Shown piece by piece: positions 26,183-35,584 of a DNA stretch of 56,425 nt. Source of the DNA: Chromatiaceae bacterium (lineage in GTDB: Bacteria > Pseudomonadota > Gammaproteobacteria > Chromatiales > Chromatiaceae); contig JACDZG010000039.1 in NCBI GenBank assembly GCA_013426805.1, positions 1-56,425 of the forward strand, in the 5' to 3' direction. Positions within the stretch are counted from its first letter, which is position 1; each line of letters opens with the position of its first letter. The notes beneath the pieces are model-generated. The model made no database searches and was not told where the DNA came from. It saw only the letters and a list, made by a program, of their open reading frames with translations. Both the position numbers and the translations under genes were made by a program.

Positions 26183-27193
26183 ATGACCGACGTGCTGCTC
26201 CAGTACGGCCTGTTCCTGGCCAAGACGCTGACGGTCGTGGTGGCCATTGCGCTGTTGATGATGGTCGCCGTGCGTGCCCGCCGGGGGATGGGCGGCAGCG
26301 ACGACGGTGATCGTCTGGAGATTCTGGACCTGAACGAGCGCTATAAGAGCCTGGAGCAGGCGCTCAAGGAATCCTGCCTGTCCAAGAAGGCGTACCGCGC
26401 CTATCTCAAGGCCGAGCGCAAACGGCGCAAGGCCCGCGACAAGGCTCAAACCGAGGAACGCCAACGGCTGTTCGTGATCGACTTCAACGGCGACCTGCGG
26501 GCCACCGAAGTCGCCGCACTGCGGGTGCTGGTCACCACCATCCTGCTCGATCGGCGCGATGGCGATCAGGTGCTGGTGCGGATCGAGAACGCCGGCGGAA
26601 CCGTCCACGAGCACGGACTGGCGGCCTCGCAGCTTGCCCGACTGCGTGCCAAAGGCATCCACCTGACGGTCGCGGTCGACAAGGTCGCGGCCAGCGGGGG
26701 CTATCTCATGGCCTGCGTGGCGGACCGCATCGTCGCCGCCCCCTTCGCGGTCATCGGCTCCATCGGTGTCCTGGCGGAACTGCCCAACTTCCACCGCCTA
26801 TTGGAGCGCCACGGGGTGGACTTCGAGTTGCATACCGCCGGTGAGTACAAACGCACCCTGACCCTGTTCGGTGAGAACACCGACGCGGCGCGGGAGAAGC
26901 TCAAAGGGCAGTTGGAAGACACCCACGGCCTGTTCAAGGATTTCATCCGCGAATACCGCCCGGCCCTGGACCTGGAGCAAGTCGCCACCGGCGAGTATTG
27001 GCACGGCAGCCAGGCGGTCGCCTTGGGTCTGATCGACGCCATCCAGACCAGTGACGACCTGCTGCTCACCGCGAGCGAGACCACCGACCTGCTGCAACTC
27101 AAATACAGCGCGCACAAGAAGCCGATCGAACGGCTGCTGGCGAGTCTGCACAGTGCGTTGGCGGGACGGCTGGCGGCCTGGGTGGGGCGCTGA
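26183..27193 (+). CDS. sohB: SohB-like inner-membrane serine protease (peptidase S49)
   Basis: 336 aa. One N-terminal membrane segment (LFLAKTLTVVVAIALLMMVAV), a charged coiled linker, then an S49 protease domain with nucleophile S171 in KVAASGGYLMACVADRIVAAP and general base K223 in TAGEYKRTLTLFG. SohB is the single-domain relative of SppA and faces the periplasm. Preceded by GGGAGG, 27 nt after thyA and on the same strand, so co-transcription is possible. Confidence 0.92.
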   Translation: MTDVLLQYGLFLAKTLTVVVAIALLMMVAVRARRGMGGSDDGDRLEILDLNERYKSLEQALKESCLSKKAYRAYLKAERKRRKARDKAQTEERQRLFVIDFNGDLRATEVAALRVLVTTILLDRRDGDQVLVRIENAGGTVHEHGLAASQLARLRAKGIHLTVAVDKVAASGGYLMACVADRIVAAPFAVIGSIGVLAELPNFHRLLERHGVDFELHTAGEYKRTLTLFGENTDAAREKLKGQLEDTHGLFKDFIREYRPALDLEQVATGEYWHGSQAVALGLIDAIQTSDDLLLTASETTDLLQLKYSAHKKPIERLLASLHSALAGRLAAWVGR

Positions 27194-27352
27194 GGCGCGG
27201 ACCATTGCCGCGGAGGACGTATTTGCCGAAGCCGGACGTCTTTGTGAGTGAGATCGGCCCGCTGTCGCTCATTTCCGCCGGAAGCCCGCTTATTGGCGCG
27301 GTCGCCAAGATAACGGTTAAGGTGATTTCCGACAATTTGGATACCGGTCAAT

Positions 27353-27410
27353 GTAGGTGCGACTTCAGTCGCACCCGCGTCCGAGTCGGTGCGACTGAAG
27401 TCGCACCTAC
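27353..27410. repeat. 23-bp perfect inverted repeat with GTAGG/CCTAC ends
   Basis: Arms 27353-27375 and 27388-27410 are perfect inverted copies, each itself containing a palindrome (GTGCGACTtcAGTCGCAC). The element begins GTAGG and ends CCTAC, like those at 32233 and 34349. It lies in the 306-bp spacer between convergent sohB and dnaE2; the rest of that spacer shows no gene. Confidence 0.7.
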
Positions 27411-27499
27411 ATCCGGTCCGATGGTGGGTGGTATCCCGTGTTCCGGAAATCGCCTAATTCCTCATCGATTGGTAGAGACAAGGATCGGCCTGAATACCG

Positions 27500-30400
27500 T
27501 CAAAAGTAATCCCTCGACCGGATCACCAGCCCGCCGAGCAGGGCTGAATGATCCACCAGCCGCCGGGCGATCAGGTGCGTGACCCCGGCCTCGCGCTGAA
27601 TCTCGCCATAGACCCCCAGCAGCCGTGCACCCAGAAGCACCGCGCGCTGACGCTCGGCGATCCGCTTCCAGACCACCAGATTGACCTGACCGGTCTCGTC
27701 TTCCAGGGTCACGAAGGTCACGTCATGGGCCGACCCCGGACGCTGGCGGTTGATCACCAGACCGGCGGTCGCGACCCGCGCGCCCGGCGGCACCACCGCC
27801 ACCGCGTCGGCGGTCAGCAGGTGCCGCTCGGCCAGCTGCGGACGCAGCAAGGCCAGGGGATGACGGCGCAGACTCAGCCCCAGGCTCCCGTAATCGGCGA
27901 CGATCTCCGCGCCCTCGGTGGGCGGGGCGAGCAAGGCCGGATCGACGGGATCCGCGGGCGGCGGCGGGAGGGCCAAGGCCGCCTGACCGGCACGCGGATC
28001 ACTACGCGGCGCGGCACTCAGACCGGAAACCGACCAGGCCGCCCGGTGGCGATGCCCCGCCAGCGGCTGCAGTGCATCCGCCTGGGCCAGCGCCTTCAGA
28101 TCCCCCCGATCGAGCGCGGCGCGCGCGATCAGGTCGGTGAGATCCAACCAGGGCGCGGCATCCCGCGCCTGGACCAGCCGCCCGGCGCCCGTCCGCGACA
28201 GCCCCTTGACCAACCGCAAACCCAAGCGCAGAGCCGGCTGTTCAGGTCCGACCCCGCCCCGCCCGCCATTGGCGGACACGGCGCCTTGGCCCGCTGGTCC
28301 GCCATCGGCAGGCTCCAGCGTACAGTCCCAGGCACTCGCGGTGACCGCGACCGGCCGCACCTCCACCCCCTGCCGACGCGCCTCCCGAATCAACTGGGCC
28401 GGCGCATAAAAGCCCATCGGCTGACTGTTGATCAGGGCGGCAAAGAAGGCGGCCGGCGCATGGTGCTTGAGCCAGGCGGAGACATAGACCAACAGCGCGA
28501 AACTGGCGGCGTGCGACTCGGGGAAGCCGTATTCGCCAAAACCCAGGATTTGATGATAGATCTGCTCGGCGAAGGCGCGCTCATAGCCGCGCTCCACCAT
28601 GCCGCCGATCAGCCGCCCCTTGAGCGACTCCAGCCCGCCGCGGCGGCGCCAGGCGGCCATGGAACGGCGCACCTGATCGGCCTCGCCGGGCGAGAAGCCC
28701 GCCGCCACCGTCGCGACCTTGATCACCTGCTCCTGAAAGATCGGCACCCCCAGGGTGCGTCCCAGCACCTCCTTGACCGCCGCCGACGGATAGCTCACCG
28801 GCTCCAGCCCCTGCCGACGGCGCAGATAGGGATGCACCATGTCACCCTGGATGGGACCCGGCCGGACGATGGCGACCTCGATCACCAGATCATAAAAACA
28901 GGCGGGCTTGAGCCGCGGCAGCATGGCCATCTGCGCCCGTGACTCGATCTGGAAGACCCCGGTGGTCTCGCCGCGCTGGATCATTTGGTAAACCGCCGGG
29001 TCTTCCGGCGGGATGTCGGCCAGCGTCAGCCGGCTGCCGCGACAGCCATTGATCAGCTCCAGGGCGCGGCGGATGGCGGAGAGCATCCCCAGCGCCAGGC
29101 AGTCCACTTTGAGCAGCCCCAGTGTATCGAGGTCATCCTTGTCCCACTGAATCACGGTGCGCCCGTCCATGGCCGCATTCTCCACCGGCACCAGCCGGGA
29201 CAGTTCACCGCGGGAGATGACGAAACCGCCGACATGCTGAGACAGATGGCGCGGACAGCCCAGGATCTCATGCACCAGGCGCATGACCTTCAATACCAGT
29301 GGGTTGTAGGGATCGAGCCCGACCTCCTGCAGGCGCTCCGGAAGCACCGCCTGCCCGTCCCACCAGTTGAGGTTGCGGGCCAGGCGGTCCACCTGATCCG
29401 GGTCCATCCCCAGCGCCTTGCCGACATCGCGCACCGCGCTCTTGGGCCGGTAGCTGATCACCGTCGCGGCCAGGGCGGCGCGCTCCCGGCCGTACTTGGC
29501 ATAAATGTACTGGATCACCTCTTCGCGGCGCTGGTGCTCGAAGTCCACGTCGATGTCCGGCGGTTCGCCGCGCTCCCGCGAGATGAAGCGCTCGAACAAC
29601 ATCTCCATGCGCGCCGGGTCCACTTCCGTGATCCCCAGACAAAAACAGACTGCCGAGTTGGCGGCTGAACCGCGGCCCTGACACAGAATGCCGCGGGAGC
29701 GGGCGAAACGCACGATATCGTGAACCGTGAGGAAATAGGGTTCGTACTTCAGTTCAGCGATCAGGGCCAGTTCGTGCTCGATCTGGCCGCGCACCCGCGG
29801 CGGCATCCCGTCCGGCCAGCGCACCACAGCGCCCGCCTCCGTCAGCCGGCGCAAATGAGCCGCCGCCGTGGTACCGGCCGGCACCAGTTCATCCGGGTAT
29901 TCGTAGCGCAGTTCATCCAACGAAAAGCGGCAGGCCGCGGCCAGCACCAGCGTCTGCGCCAACAGATCGGGCGGATAAAAGCGCGCCAATTCGGCCCGAT
30001 CGCGCAGATGGTGCTCCCGATTCTGCGCCAGCGCGGCACCCAGTTGATCGACCCGCACCCCGAGCCGGATCGCGGTGAGTGTATCCAGCAGCGGACGCCG
30101 ACTCCCGACATGCATGGCCGCCGCCCCGCAGGCGGTGAGCGGCAGCCCCAAATCCGCACCCAGCCCGCACAGCCGGGCCAGCCAGGCCAGATCGCCGCCG
30201 CGCCGGTGCGCCACCACACCGATCCACAGCCGTCCGGCACCCAACCGCCGCAGCCAGTCGCCCTGCTCCCGCAGCTCCGCCGCGCTGTCCTGCGCGCCCG
30301 GCAGCCAGATCAGCAGACAGCCCGGCAGCCCGTCGGCCACGTCCTCCGCCGTCACGCGCGCCTCCCCCTTGGGCGTGCGCCGCCGCGCCCGCGTGATCAG

Positions 30401-30700
30401 TTGCGCGAGATTGCCGTAACCCGCCCGATCCATCGCCAGGGCCGCCAGGCGCGGACCGGCCTCCACCGTCAATTCCGCGCCGATGATCAGGTGCAGCCCC
30501 AGGGTACGCGCCTCCCCGTGCGCCCGCACCACTCCGGCCAGCGAACAGAGGTCGGTCAGGGCGAGCGCCGCATAGCCCAGGTCATGGGCGCGCCGGACCA
30601 GTTCCTCCGGGTGCGAGGCCCCTTGGAGAAAGGTGAAGTTGGAACGGCACAGCAGTTCGGCATAGGCCGGAATCGAGGCATGGAGCACGGTTGTCGGCAC
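27500..30700 (-). CDS. dnaE2: DnaE2, error-prone DNA polymerase III alpha subunit
   Basis: About 1066 aa from the chosen GTG at 30700 (VPTTVLHASIPAYAELL). PHP domain at the N-terminus (YAELLCRSNFTFLQGASHPE), then palm residues in ERGEPPDIDVDFEHQRRE and FHQRVGG-type fingers (ILGCPRHLSQHVGGFVISRG), HhH region and C-terminal OB fold (TAGLVINRQRPGSAHDVTFV). The DnaE2 form is marked by SRGILCQGRGSAANSAVCF and ILGFGEYGFPESHAASFALLVY. In SOS mutagenesis DnaE2 works with ImuA/ImuB, which are not next to it here. The longer frame to 30841 reads through a LexA operator, so it is rejected as the start. Induced by DNA damage, judging from that operator. Confidence 0.93.
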   Translation of the reverse strand: MPTTVLHASIPAYAELLCRSNFTFLQGASHPEELVRRAHDLGYAALALTDLCSLAGVVRAHGEARTLGLHLIIGAELTVEAGPRLAALAMDRAGYGNLAQLITRARRRTPKGEARVTAEDVADGLPGCLLIWLPGAQDSAAELREQGDWLRRLGAGRLWIGVVAHRRGGDLAWLARLCGLGADLGLPLTACGAAAMHVGSRRPLLDTLTAIRLGVRVDQLGAALAQNREHHLRDRAELARFYPPDLLAQTLVLAAACRFSLDELRYEYPDELVPAGTTAAAHLRRLTEAGAVVRWPDGMPPRVRGQIEHELALIAELKYEPYFLTVHDIVRFARSRGILCQGRGSAANSAVCFCLGITEVDPARMEMLFERFISRERGEPPDIDVDFEHQRREEVIQYIYAKYGRERAALAATVISYRPKSAVRDVGKALGMDPDQVDRLARNLNWWDGQAVLPERLQEVGLDPYNPLVLKVMRLVHEILGCPRHLSQHVGGFVISRGELSRLVPVENAAMDGRTVIQWDKDDLDTLGLLKVDCLALGMLSAIRRALELINGCRGSRLTLADIPPEDPAVYQMIQRGETTGVFQIESRAQMAMLPRLKPACFYDLVIEVAIVRPGPIQGDMVHPYLRRRQGLEPVSYPSAAVKEVLGRTLGVPIFQEQVIKVATVAAGFSPGEADQVRRSMAAWRRRGGLESLKGRLIGGMVERGYERAFAEQIYHQILGFGEYGFPESHAASFALLVYVSAWLKHHAPAAFFAALINSQPMGFYAPAQLIREARRQGVEVRPVAVTASAWDCTLEPADGGPAGQGAVSANGGRGGVGPEQPALRLGLRLVKGLSRTGAGRLVQARDAAPWLDLTDLIARAALDRGDLKALAQADALQPLAGHRHRAAWSVSGLSAAPRSDPRAGQAALALPPPPADPVDPALLAPPTEGAEIVADYGSLGLSLRRHPLALLRPQLAERHLLTADAVAVVPPGARVATAGLVINRQRPGSAHDVTFVTLEDETGQVNLVVWKRIAERQRAVLLGARLLGVYGEIQREAGVTHLIARRLVDHSALLGGLVIRSRDYF

Positions 30701-30710
30701 CTGGCGGAAG

Positions 30711-30728
30711 ACTGTATAAATATACAGT
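30711..30728 (-). promoter_or_regulatory. LexA (SOS) box upstream of dnaE2
   Basis: CTGT-ATAAATAT-ACAG at 30712-30727 is a perfect match to the gammaproteobacterial LexA consensus CTGT-N8-ACAG with an AT-rich centre and flanking A/T. It ends about 12 nt before the proposed dnaE2 start on the minus strand, so LexA bound here would block initiation of a short-leader transcript. Confidence 0.88.
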
Positions 30729-30777
30729 ATCTGCCGGATCTCGGCTCGCTGCCTCACCGCAAAAAAGAAATTCTCCC

Positions 30778-30863
30778 GTGGGAGCGGCTTCCGGCCGCGA
30801 CGGGGTGCCGCGGTGCGTGCCGCTATCCCGCGAGGCCCCATCGCGGCCGGAGGCCGCTCCCAC
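30778..30863. repeat. large inverted repeat of the GTGGGAGCGGC type
   Basis: Arms of 28 nt at 30778-30805 and 30836-30863 (GTGGGAGCGGCTTCCGGCCG / CGGCCGGAGGCCGCTCCCAC with one or two mismatches) separated by 30 nt. It lies in the divergent spacer between dnaE2 and the CDF transporter, just upstream of the LexA box. It resembles dispersed palindromic elements common in GC-rich gammaproteobacteria. Confidence 0.65.
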
Positions 30864-31049
30864 CGGGTCGCCGGGTGACTTTCACGGTAACATCTGCGCC
30901 TTGCGAGGCTGACGGATGATCAGGACCCAAGGCCGCTCAAGACTCCACCGACACAGGCAATTCCACATGACGGCGAATCAAACAATAGCAGCGTCCATGG
31001 CCCGACCCCGGCAAACCCGGCTGGGGCCTGAGCGCGACGCGGGGCAACC

Positions 31050-32045
31050 ATGAGCGCCGCCACGGGCGACCGGGCCGACCACCCGCGGTCTCAGCCGAAA
31101 TCCCCGCCAAGCGGCGACACGCAGTGGTCGGTACCGCAAGCGAACGTCATCGAACAGCGGGTGTTGCGGCGCTCGATCTGGGGGGTGGTAGTGGTCGGGC
31201 TCGGGAGCGTCGCCTACGGTCTGTTTCTGGAATCCGAAGTCGTCATCCTCAACGGCATCTTCTCCGTGCTCAGCCTGGTCGCCGGGGGCTTGAGCCTGCT
31301 GGCCGCCAAGTTGATCGTCAAACCGGCGGACAAGCGCTTTCCCTATGGCTATTCCCATGTGGAACCGCTGGTTCAGTCGGTCAACGGATTCCTCGTCCTG
31401 GTGATCTGCATCTATTCGTTCATCAACGGCATCAATGGCATCCGCGAGGGCGGCACCGCGGTCGATGCGGCGGGTGTCATCTGGTTCAGCGTGGTCAGCG
31501 CCGCGATCTGTCTGGGCTTCTGGATCTACCTGTCGCTGCTGGCACGGCGCCTCGACTCCCAACTCGTCGCCACCGATGCCAAGGAATGGGGCATGGACTT
31601 TGCGTTCAGCATGGTGACTTTGATCGGTTTTGCGGTGCTGCCCGCGCTTGCGGAACCCTACCGCACCGCTTGGGCGAGCTATGCCGACCCGGCCCTGGTC
31701 GCGACCATGTCGCTGCTGCTGCTACCCGTACCGCTGGGGATCCTCAATCGCAATCTGCGCGAGGTTCTGCTGATGGTGGACGTAAACGATGCGCTGATCG
31801 GACGCCTCGATGCCATTATGAAAACGCTCAGTGCCGAGCATGCGATCGAGAAGTATGTCCATCACGTGGTCAAAACCGGCAGAACCTATTTCATCGAAAT
31901 CGACATCGTCGTCGGACCAGGATTCGCATTGCAAACCATCGCGCAGCAGGATCAATTGCGGGAACTGATCTGGACCGCCATGGATGTATCGGTCGACGAG
32001 GCCTGGCTGTCGATTTGCCTGACGGCTGATCCGCGGTGGGTCTAG
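31050..32045 (+). CDS. CDF-family cation transporter with altered metal site
   Basis: 331 aa with six predicted membrane segments and a C-terminal cytoplasmic domain, the plan of cation diffusion facilitators. The conserved FPYGYSHVEPLVQSVNG matches the family's FGHxRxExL motif. Aligned with YiiP-type exporters, however, the two TM2 aspartates appear as N and S (VILNGIFSVLSLV) and the TM5 HxxxD reads ExxxD (DAKEWGMDFAFS). Transport specificity is therefore unclear; loss of classical Zn2+ export is inference from my alignment by eye. Starts at ATG 31050 after a long Pro/Ser-rich cytoplasmic N-terminus. Confidence 0.8.
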   Translation: MSAATGDRADHPRSQPKSPPSGDTQWSVPQANVIEQRVLRRSIWGVVVVGLGSVAYGLFLESEVVILNGIFSVLSLVAGGLSLLAAKLIVKPADKRFPYGYSHVEPLVQSVNGFLVLVICIYSFINGINGIREGGTAVDAAGVIWFSVVSAAICLGFWIYLSLLARRLDSQLVATDAKEWGMDFAFSMVTLIGFAVLPALAEPYRTAWASYADPALVATMSLLLLPVPLGILNRNLREVLLMVDVNDALIGRLDAIMKTLSAEHAIEKYVHHVVKTGRTYFIEIDIVVGPGFALQTIAQQDQLRELIWTAMDVSVDEAWLSICLTADPRWV

Positions 32046-32077
32046 CCGACCGCGCTCGCCCGATGCGATAAGATGCG

Positions 32078-32174
32078 CTCACAAAGACACCAAGACACGA
32101 AGAAGAAGAAAGCGATAAGAAGCCATGAAAGGCTTCTCTATCTTTGTGTCTTTGTGTCTTTGTGAGAGGATTTC
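32078..32174. repeat. AAAGACAC direct and inverted repeats
   Basis: CACAAAGACACCAAGACAC is mirrored 50 nt downstream by CTTTGTGTCTTTGTGTCTTT. This is a low-complexity intergenic repeat often seen in environmental proteobacteria. Together with the element at 32233 it fills most of the 470-bp spacer before the RCC1 gene; no gene was seen there. Confidence 0.5.
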
Positions 32175-32232
32175 TTTTCTTTCTTCCGCGTCTTCGTGAA
32201 AAACCCTTGATCGGGCTCCCAGGCTCAAGCGC

Positions 32233-32316
32233 GTAGGATGGGCAGAGCGAGCGCGATGCCCATCCGGCCACCGCGACGCTTGAAGATGGGCATCGCTCTC
32301 GCTCTGCCCATCCTAC
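32233..32316. repeat. GTAGGATGGGCAGAGCGAG inverted repeat
   Basis: Arms of about 31 nt (starting GTAGGATGGGCAGAGCGAG, ending CGCTCTGCCCATCCTAC) separated by about 20 nt, nearly perfect. Terminal GTAGG/CCTAC are shared with other palindromes of this window. It could be a non-autonomous miniature element, but no target-site duplication was resolved. Confidence 0.65.
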
Positions 32317-32515
32317 CGGAAGGTCCGGCCCCATCACGTCTGATCACACCGGTCTAGCCGACAGCGCTTGCCACGTGCGGTACTTTGGTCGTTGTGCGGG
32401 CCTTGATCAGCGTTCCGGCTCGACCCGTCCGTCCGGCCGCGATGGAACACGAATGCGCAACCATGCTTGTGTCCGCCCGCACCGGCTCAACCATTCCCAC
32501 CAAAAGGAAATCCAC

Positions 32516-34218
32516 ATGATGCTTGAACTGCTCCGACGCCATCCGGAGCCGTGCGGACAACGCCCGGCGCTTATTCTCTTATGTTTGATACTGGTCCTGC
32601 GTCTGGCCCTGGGCCAGGCCGCGGCCGGGCTGACGGTACCCGGCGGCGTGGCGGCGAACGGCGCCGACGCGCTGCGCGCGCAGGTGGCCGCCGCTGGCTG
32701 GGTCACCGTGCGGGTGGAACTGCGCGCGCCCGCGGCGGTCGCGGCGGCGGATGACCTGGAGCGGACCGCGCAGGACCTGCTGTTCGCCTTGCCGGCCGGG
32801 TCCTATGACGGGGTCGAGCGGGCCGCTGGTTCAGCCAGCCTGAAGCTGCGGGTGGATGCGGCCGGGCTGGATGCGCTGCTGGGCTCGCCCTGGGCGGCGA
32901 GCGTTGCCGCGATTGGCAATCCGGAGATGCAACGGCTGGCCGCCGGCCAATATCACAGCCTGGCCCTCAAGCCCGATGGCAGCCTCTGGGCCTGGGGACA
33001 GAATGGACCCAGCTCGGCGACAGCACCAACACTGATCGATTGACGCCCGTCCAGGTTCTTACCGGGGTCGCGGCCGTCACGGCCGGCATGAATCACAGCT
33101 TGGCGATCAAGGCCGACGGTAGCCTCTGGGCTTGGGGATGGAACAGCGACGGCCAGCTCGGCGACGGCACCAGGACAGATTGCTGGACGCCGGTCCAAGT
33201 CCTTACCGGGGTGACGGCCGTATCGAGTGGGTGGGGTCACTCGCTGGCTCTCAAGACCGACAACAGCCTGTGGGCCTGGGGGTTCGCCTGGGGTGGCACA
33301 GGAGATCCCAGCGGCCAGAGTTCTAAGCCTATTCAAGTCCTGACCGAGGTCGCGGCCGTAGCGGCTGGCTGGGAATACAGCCTGGCCCGCAAGACCGACG
33401 GCAGCCTCTGGGCCTGGGGATATAACGCGTATGGCCAAGTCGGCGACGGCACCACCACGGGTCGCCTGAGTCCGGTGCCAGTAGTCGGGTTCGGGGCACC
33501 GCCCACCTCCACCGCCGACTTCACCGTCACCAACATCACCCTGAACCCAAGCGCCCCACTCGCCGGCGGCACCTTCAACGCCTCGATCACCGTCAAGAAT
33601 CGGGGCACCCAGGCCGGGAGCCCTGGGACCCTGCGCGTCTGGGCCAACCAACGCGCGACCCAAGACTGCGCGGCCCCAGGGGATGCCGACATCAGCCTGA
33701 CGAACCTGCCGGCGGGCGCCACCCAGACGGTGCGCATCACCCTGCCGGCCGGCACCGCCGGGTACCGGACCCTGCGGACCTTCGTCGACAGCCAGTGCCT
33801 GACCGCGGAACCCGATGAGACCAACAACCAGACCAGCAAGAGCTACCAGGTCGTTGCCCAGTCGATCGCGGACTTCGCGGTCACCAGCGTCGTGCTCAGA
33901 CCCAACCGCCCCACCGCCGGCGGGACCTTCAGCGCCGACGTGACGGTGAAGAACCGCGGCACCGCCCCCGGCGATGCCGACACCCTCGCCCTCTGGGTCG
34001 ATCAGCCGGGCGTCCCCGCCTGCGGCACCGCGGGCAACGCCGCGCTGCCCGTCGGCAACCTGGCCGCCGGTGCCAGCCGCACCCTGACCCTCGACGGCCT
34101 CCCCGCCGGGGCGGCCGCCGCCAAGTCTCTGCGCGCTTTCATCGACGCCGCCTGTCTCAGCGCGGAGGCCAACGACGGCAACAACCAATGGGTGAAGCCT
34201 TACACGGTCGTGCCCTGA
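32516..34218 (+). pseudogene. secreted RCC1-repeat and CARDB-domain protein, frameshifted
   Basis: Ancestral product about 567 aa. ATG at 32516 with AAAGGAAA 6 nt upstream. The signal peptide is ALILLCLILVLRLALGQAAA. A region rich in Ala follows, then four RCC1 repeats (AAGxxHSLALKxDGSLWAWG) and two CARDB-type Ig-like domains (ADFTVTNITLNPSAPLAGG; ADFAVTSVVLRPNRPTAGG). At 33006-33011 (GGACCC) the frame shifts inside the first RCC1 repeat: WAWGQN continues as GPSSATAPTLID-stop, while the correct continuation (QLGDSTNTDRLTPVQVL) is in another frame that runs to 34218. Two separate ORFs result. Cause is either a real indel or a sequencing error. Four RCC1 units are too few for a full seven-bladed propeller. 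Confidence 0.8.
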
Positions 34219-34348
34219 ACCGCCCTCCGGCGGTTGTCCGCGCAACAGGTCAGCGCGTCGGATGAACCGCCATCCATACCGAGGCGGTCGTGGACTATGC
34301 TTTGAGCAGCACTAGCCTTCGTGCCTGATATCCAGACAGACCTTTGGT

Positions 34349-34377
34349 GTAGGGGCGGGTTTGAAACCCGCCCCTAC
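34349..34377. repeat. perfect 14-bp palindrome GTAGGGGCGGGTTT
   Basis: Arms GTAGGGGCGGGTTT and AAACCCGCCCCTAC around a single G. It lies in the spacer upstream of the CPXCG gene and again has GTAGG/CCTAC ends. Confidence 0.65.
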
Positions 34378-34427
34378 GTCCGAATTATGCCCTTACGCCC
34401 TACGCGCATTGACAATAGGGGATACCG

Positions 34428-34616
34428 ATGCTTGAAGACATACGAGTTGAATGTCCCTACTGCGGTGAGGACTTCGATACGGTGGTGGACTGTTCCGCCG
34501 GCAGCCAGCGCTACATCGAGGACTGCGCCGTCTGCTGCCGGCCCATCGAATTCCAAGCCGAAGTCGACGACGCGGGGAATCTGTTCAGCGTGACAGCCCA
34601 CCGCGACGACGATTGA
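34428..34616 (+). CDS. CPXCG-motif cysteine-rich protein
   Basis: 62 aa. Two Cys pairs (ECPYCGEDFD and DCAVCCRPIEF) form a small zinc-ribbon-like fold, as in the CPXCG family of small conserved proteobacterial proteins. Start supported by AGGGG 6 nt upstream of ATG 34428. Function of the family is not established. Confidence 0.85.
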   Translation: MLEDIRVECPYCGEDFDTVVDCSAGSQRYIEDCAVCCRPIEFQAEVDDAGNLFSVTAHRDDD

Positions 34617-34740
34617 TCGTCAGCCAATCGACCGCATCAACGTCTGCGACATCCACGATCCAGAAACCAAACGCCTTGCCGGACGGATCTCGCCTTGACC
34701 GGCGAGCCCGTTCGGCGCAACCCTTATAATGGAGCACAAG

Positions 34741-35490
34741 ATGCTGTTCAGACAACTGTTCGAGCCCGTATCCAGCACCTACACCTACCTGCTGGGCTGC
34801 GAAGAGACCGGCGAGGCGATCCTGATCGACCCCGTTCTGCCTACCTGGCAGCGCGATCTGGCCGAGGTCGCGACGCTCGGACTGAAGCTCGTCGTGACAC
34901 TCGATACGCACGTCCACGCCGATCACATCACCGCGGCGCTCAGGCTCAAACAAGAGGCCGGCAGCCGGATCGCCCATCCCGCCGTCGACGGGCTCGCCTG
35001 CGTCGACCTGCCAATCGCCGAAGGCACGCCGCTGCTGGTCGGCAGTCTTCGCCTCGACCCGCTCTTCACACCGGGCCACACCGACGGTCATCACGCCTAC
35101 CGCATCGGCAACCAGGTCCTGACCGGCGATGCACTGCTGATCGACGCCTGCGGTCGCACCGATTTCCAAAGCGGCGACCCGACGGCTTTGTATCACAGCG
35201 TGGCCGGCAAACTCTTCGCGCTGCCCGACGAAACGCTGGTTTACCCAGGTCACGACTACGAGGGACGCTGGGTCTCGAGCATCGCGCAGGAGAAGACACG
35301 CAACCCGCGGCTCGGCGGCAACCGCTCGCTCGAATCATTCGTCGCGTTGATGAACGGGCTGAATCTCGCCTACCCGAAGTTCATCGATTATGCAGTGCCC
35401 GGCAACCGGGAGTGCGGCGTCTGTCCTGCCGGCGTTCCCGACAACCTCAGCCAATATTGCGACCAGATCGGGGAGAGCCGACAGGGTTGA
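34741..35490 (+). CDS. ETHE1-like persulfide dioxygenase (metallo-beta-lactamase fold)
   Basis: About 249 aa. MBL-fold hydrolase with THVHADHITAA (HxHxDH), TPGHTDGHHAY, GDALLIDACGRTDFQSGD and VYPGHDYEGR. The last two motifs, with Arg-Thr-Asp-Phe-Gln and the single mononuclear iron site, identify the ETHE1 group that oxidises glutathione persulfide to sulfite. This fits a sulfur-metabolising host. The ATG at 34741 (MLFRQLFEPVSSTYTYLLG) has GGAG at a proper distance and matches family N-termini; an ATG at 34729 is the alternative. Confidence 0.9.
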   Translation: MLFRQLFEPVSSTYTYLLGCEETGEAILIDPVLPTWQRDLAEVATLGLKLVVTLDTHVHADHITAALRLKQEAGSRIAHPAVDGLACVDLPIAEGTPLLVGSLRLDPLFTPGHTDGHHAYRIGNQVLTGDALLIDACGRTDFQSGDPTALYHSVAGKLFALPDETLVYPGHDYEGRWVSSIAQEKTRNPRLGGNRSLESFVALMNGLNLAYPKFIDYAVPGNRECGVCPAGVPDNLSQYCDQIGESRQG

Positions 35491-35584
35491 GAATCGCTCA
35501 GCGCTCCCTGGCCTGATCAATGAGTGCCAGGGTGTGATCAAGCCCGTGCGGCGCACCGCGCGTCGGTGGCGAACAGTCTTGAAC

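Noticed and set aside
27548-28942. 464-aa plus-strand frame opposite dnaE2
   Set aside because: Low-complexity Gln/Arg/Pro composition, no start signal, and the opposite strand encodes a well-conserved polymerase.
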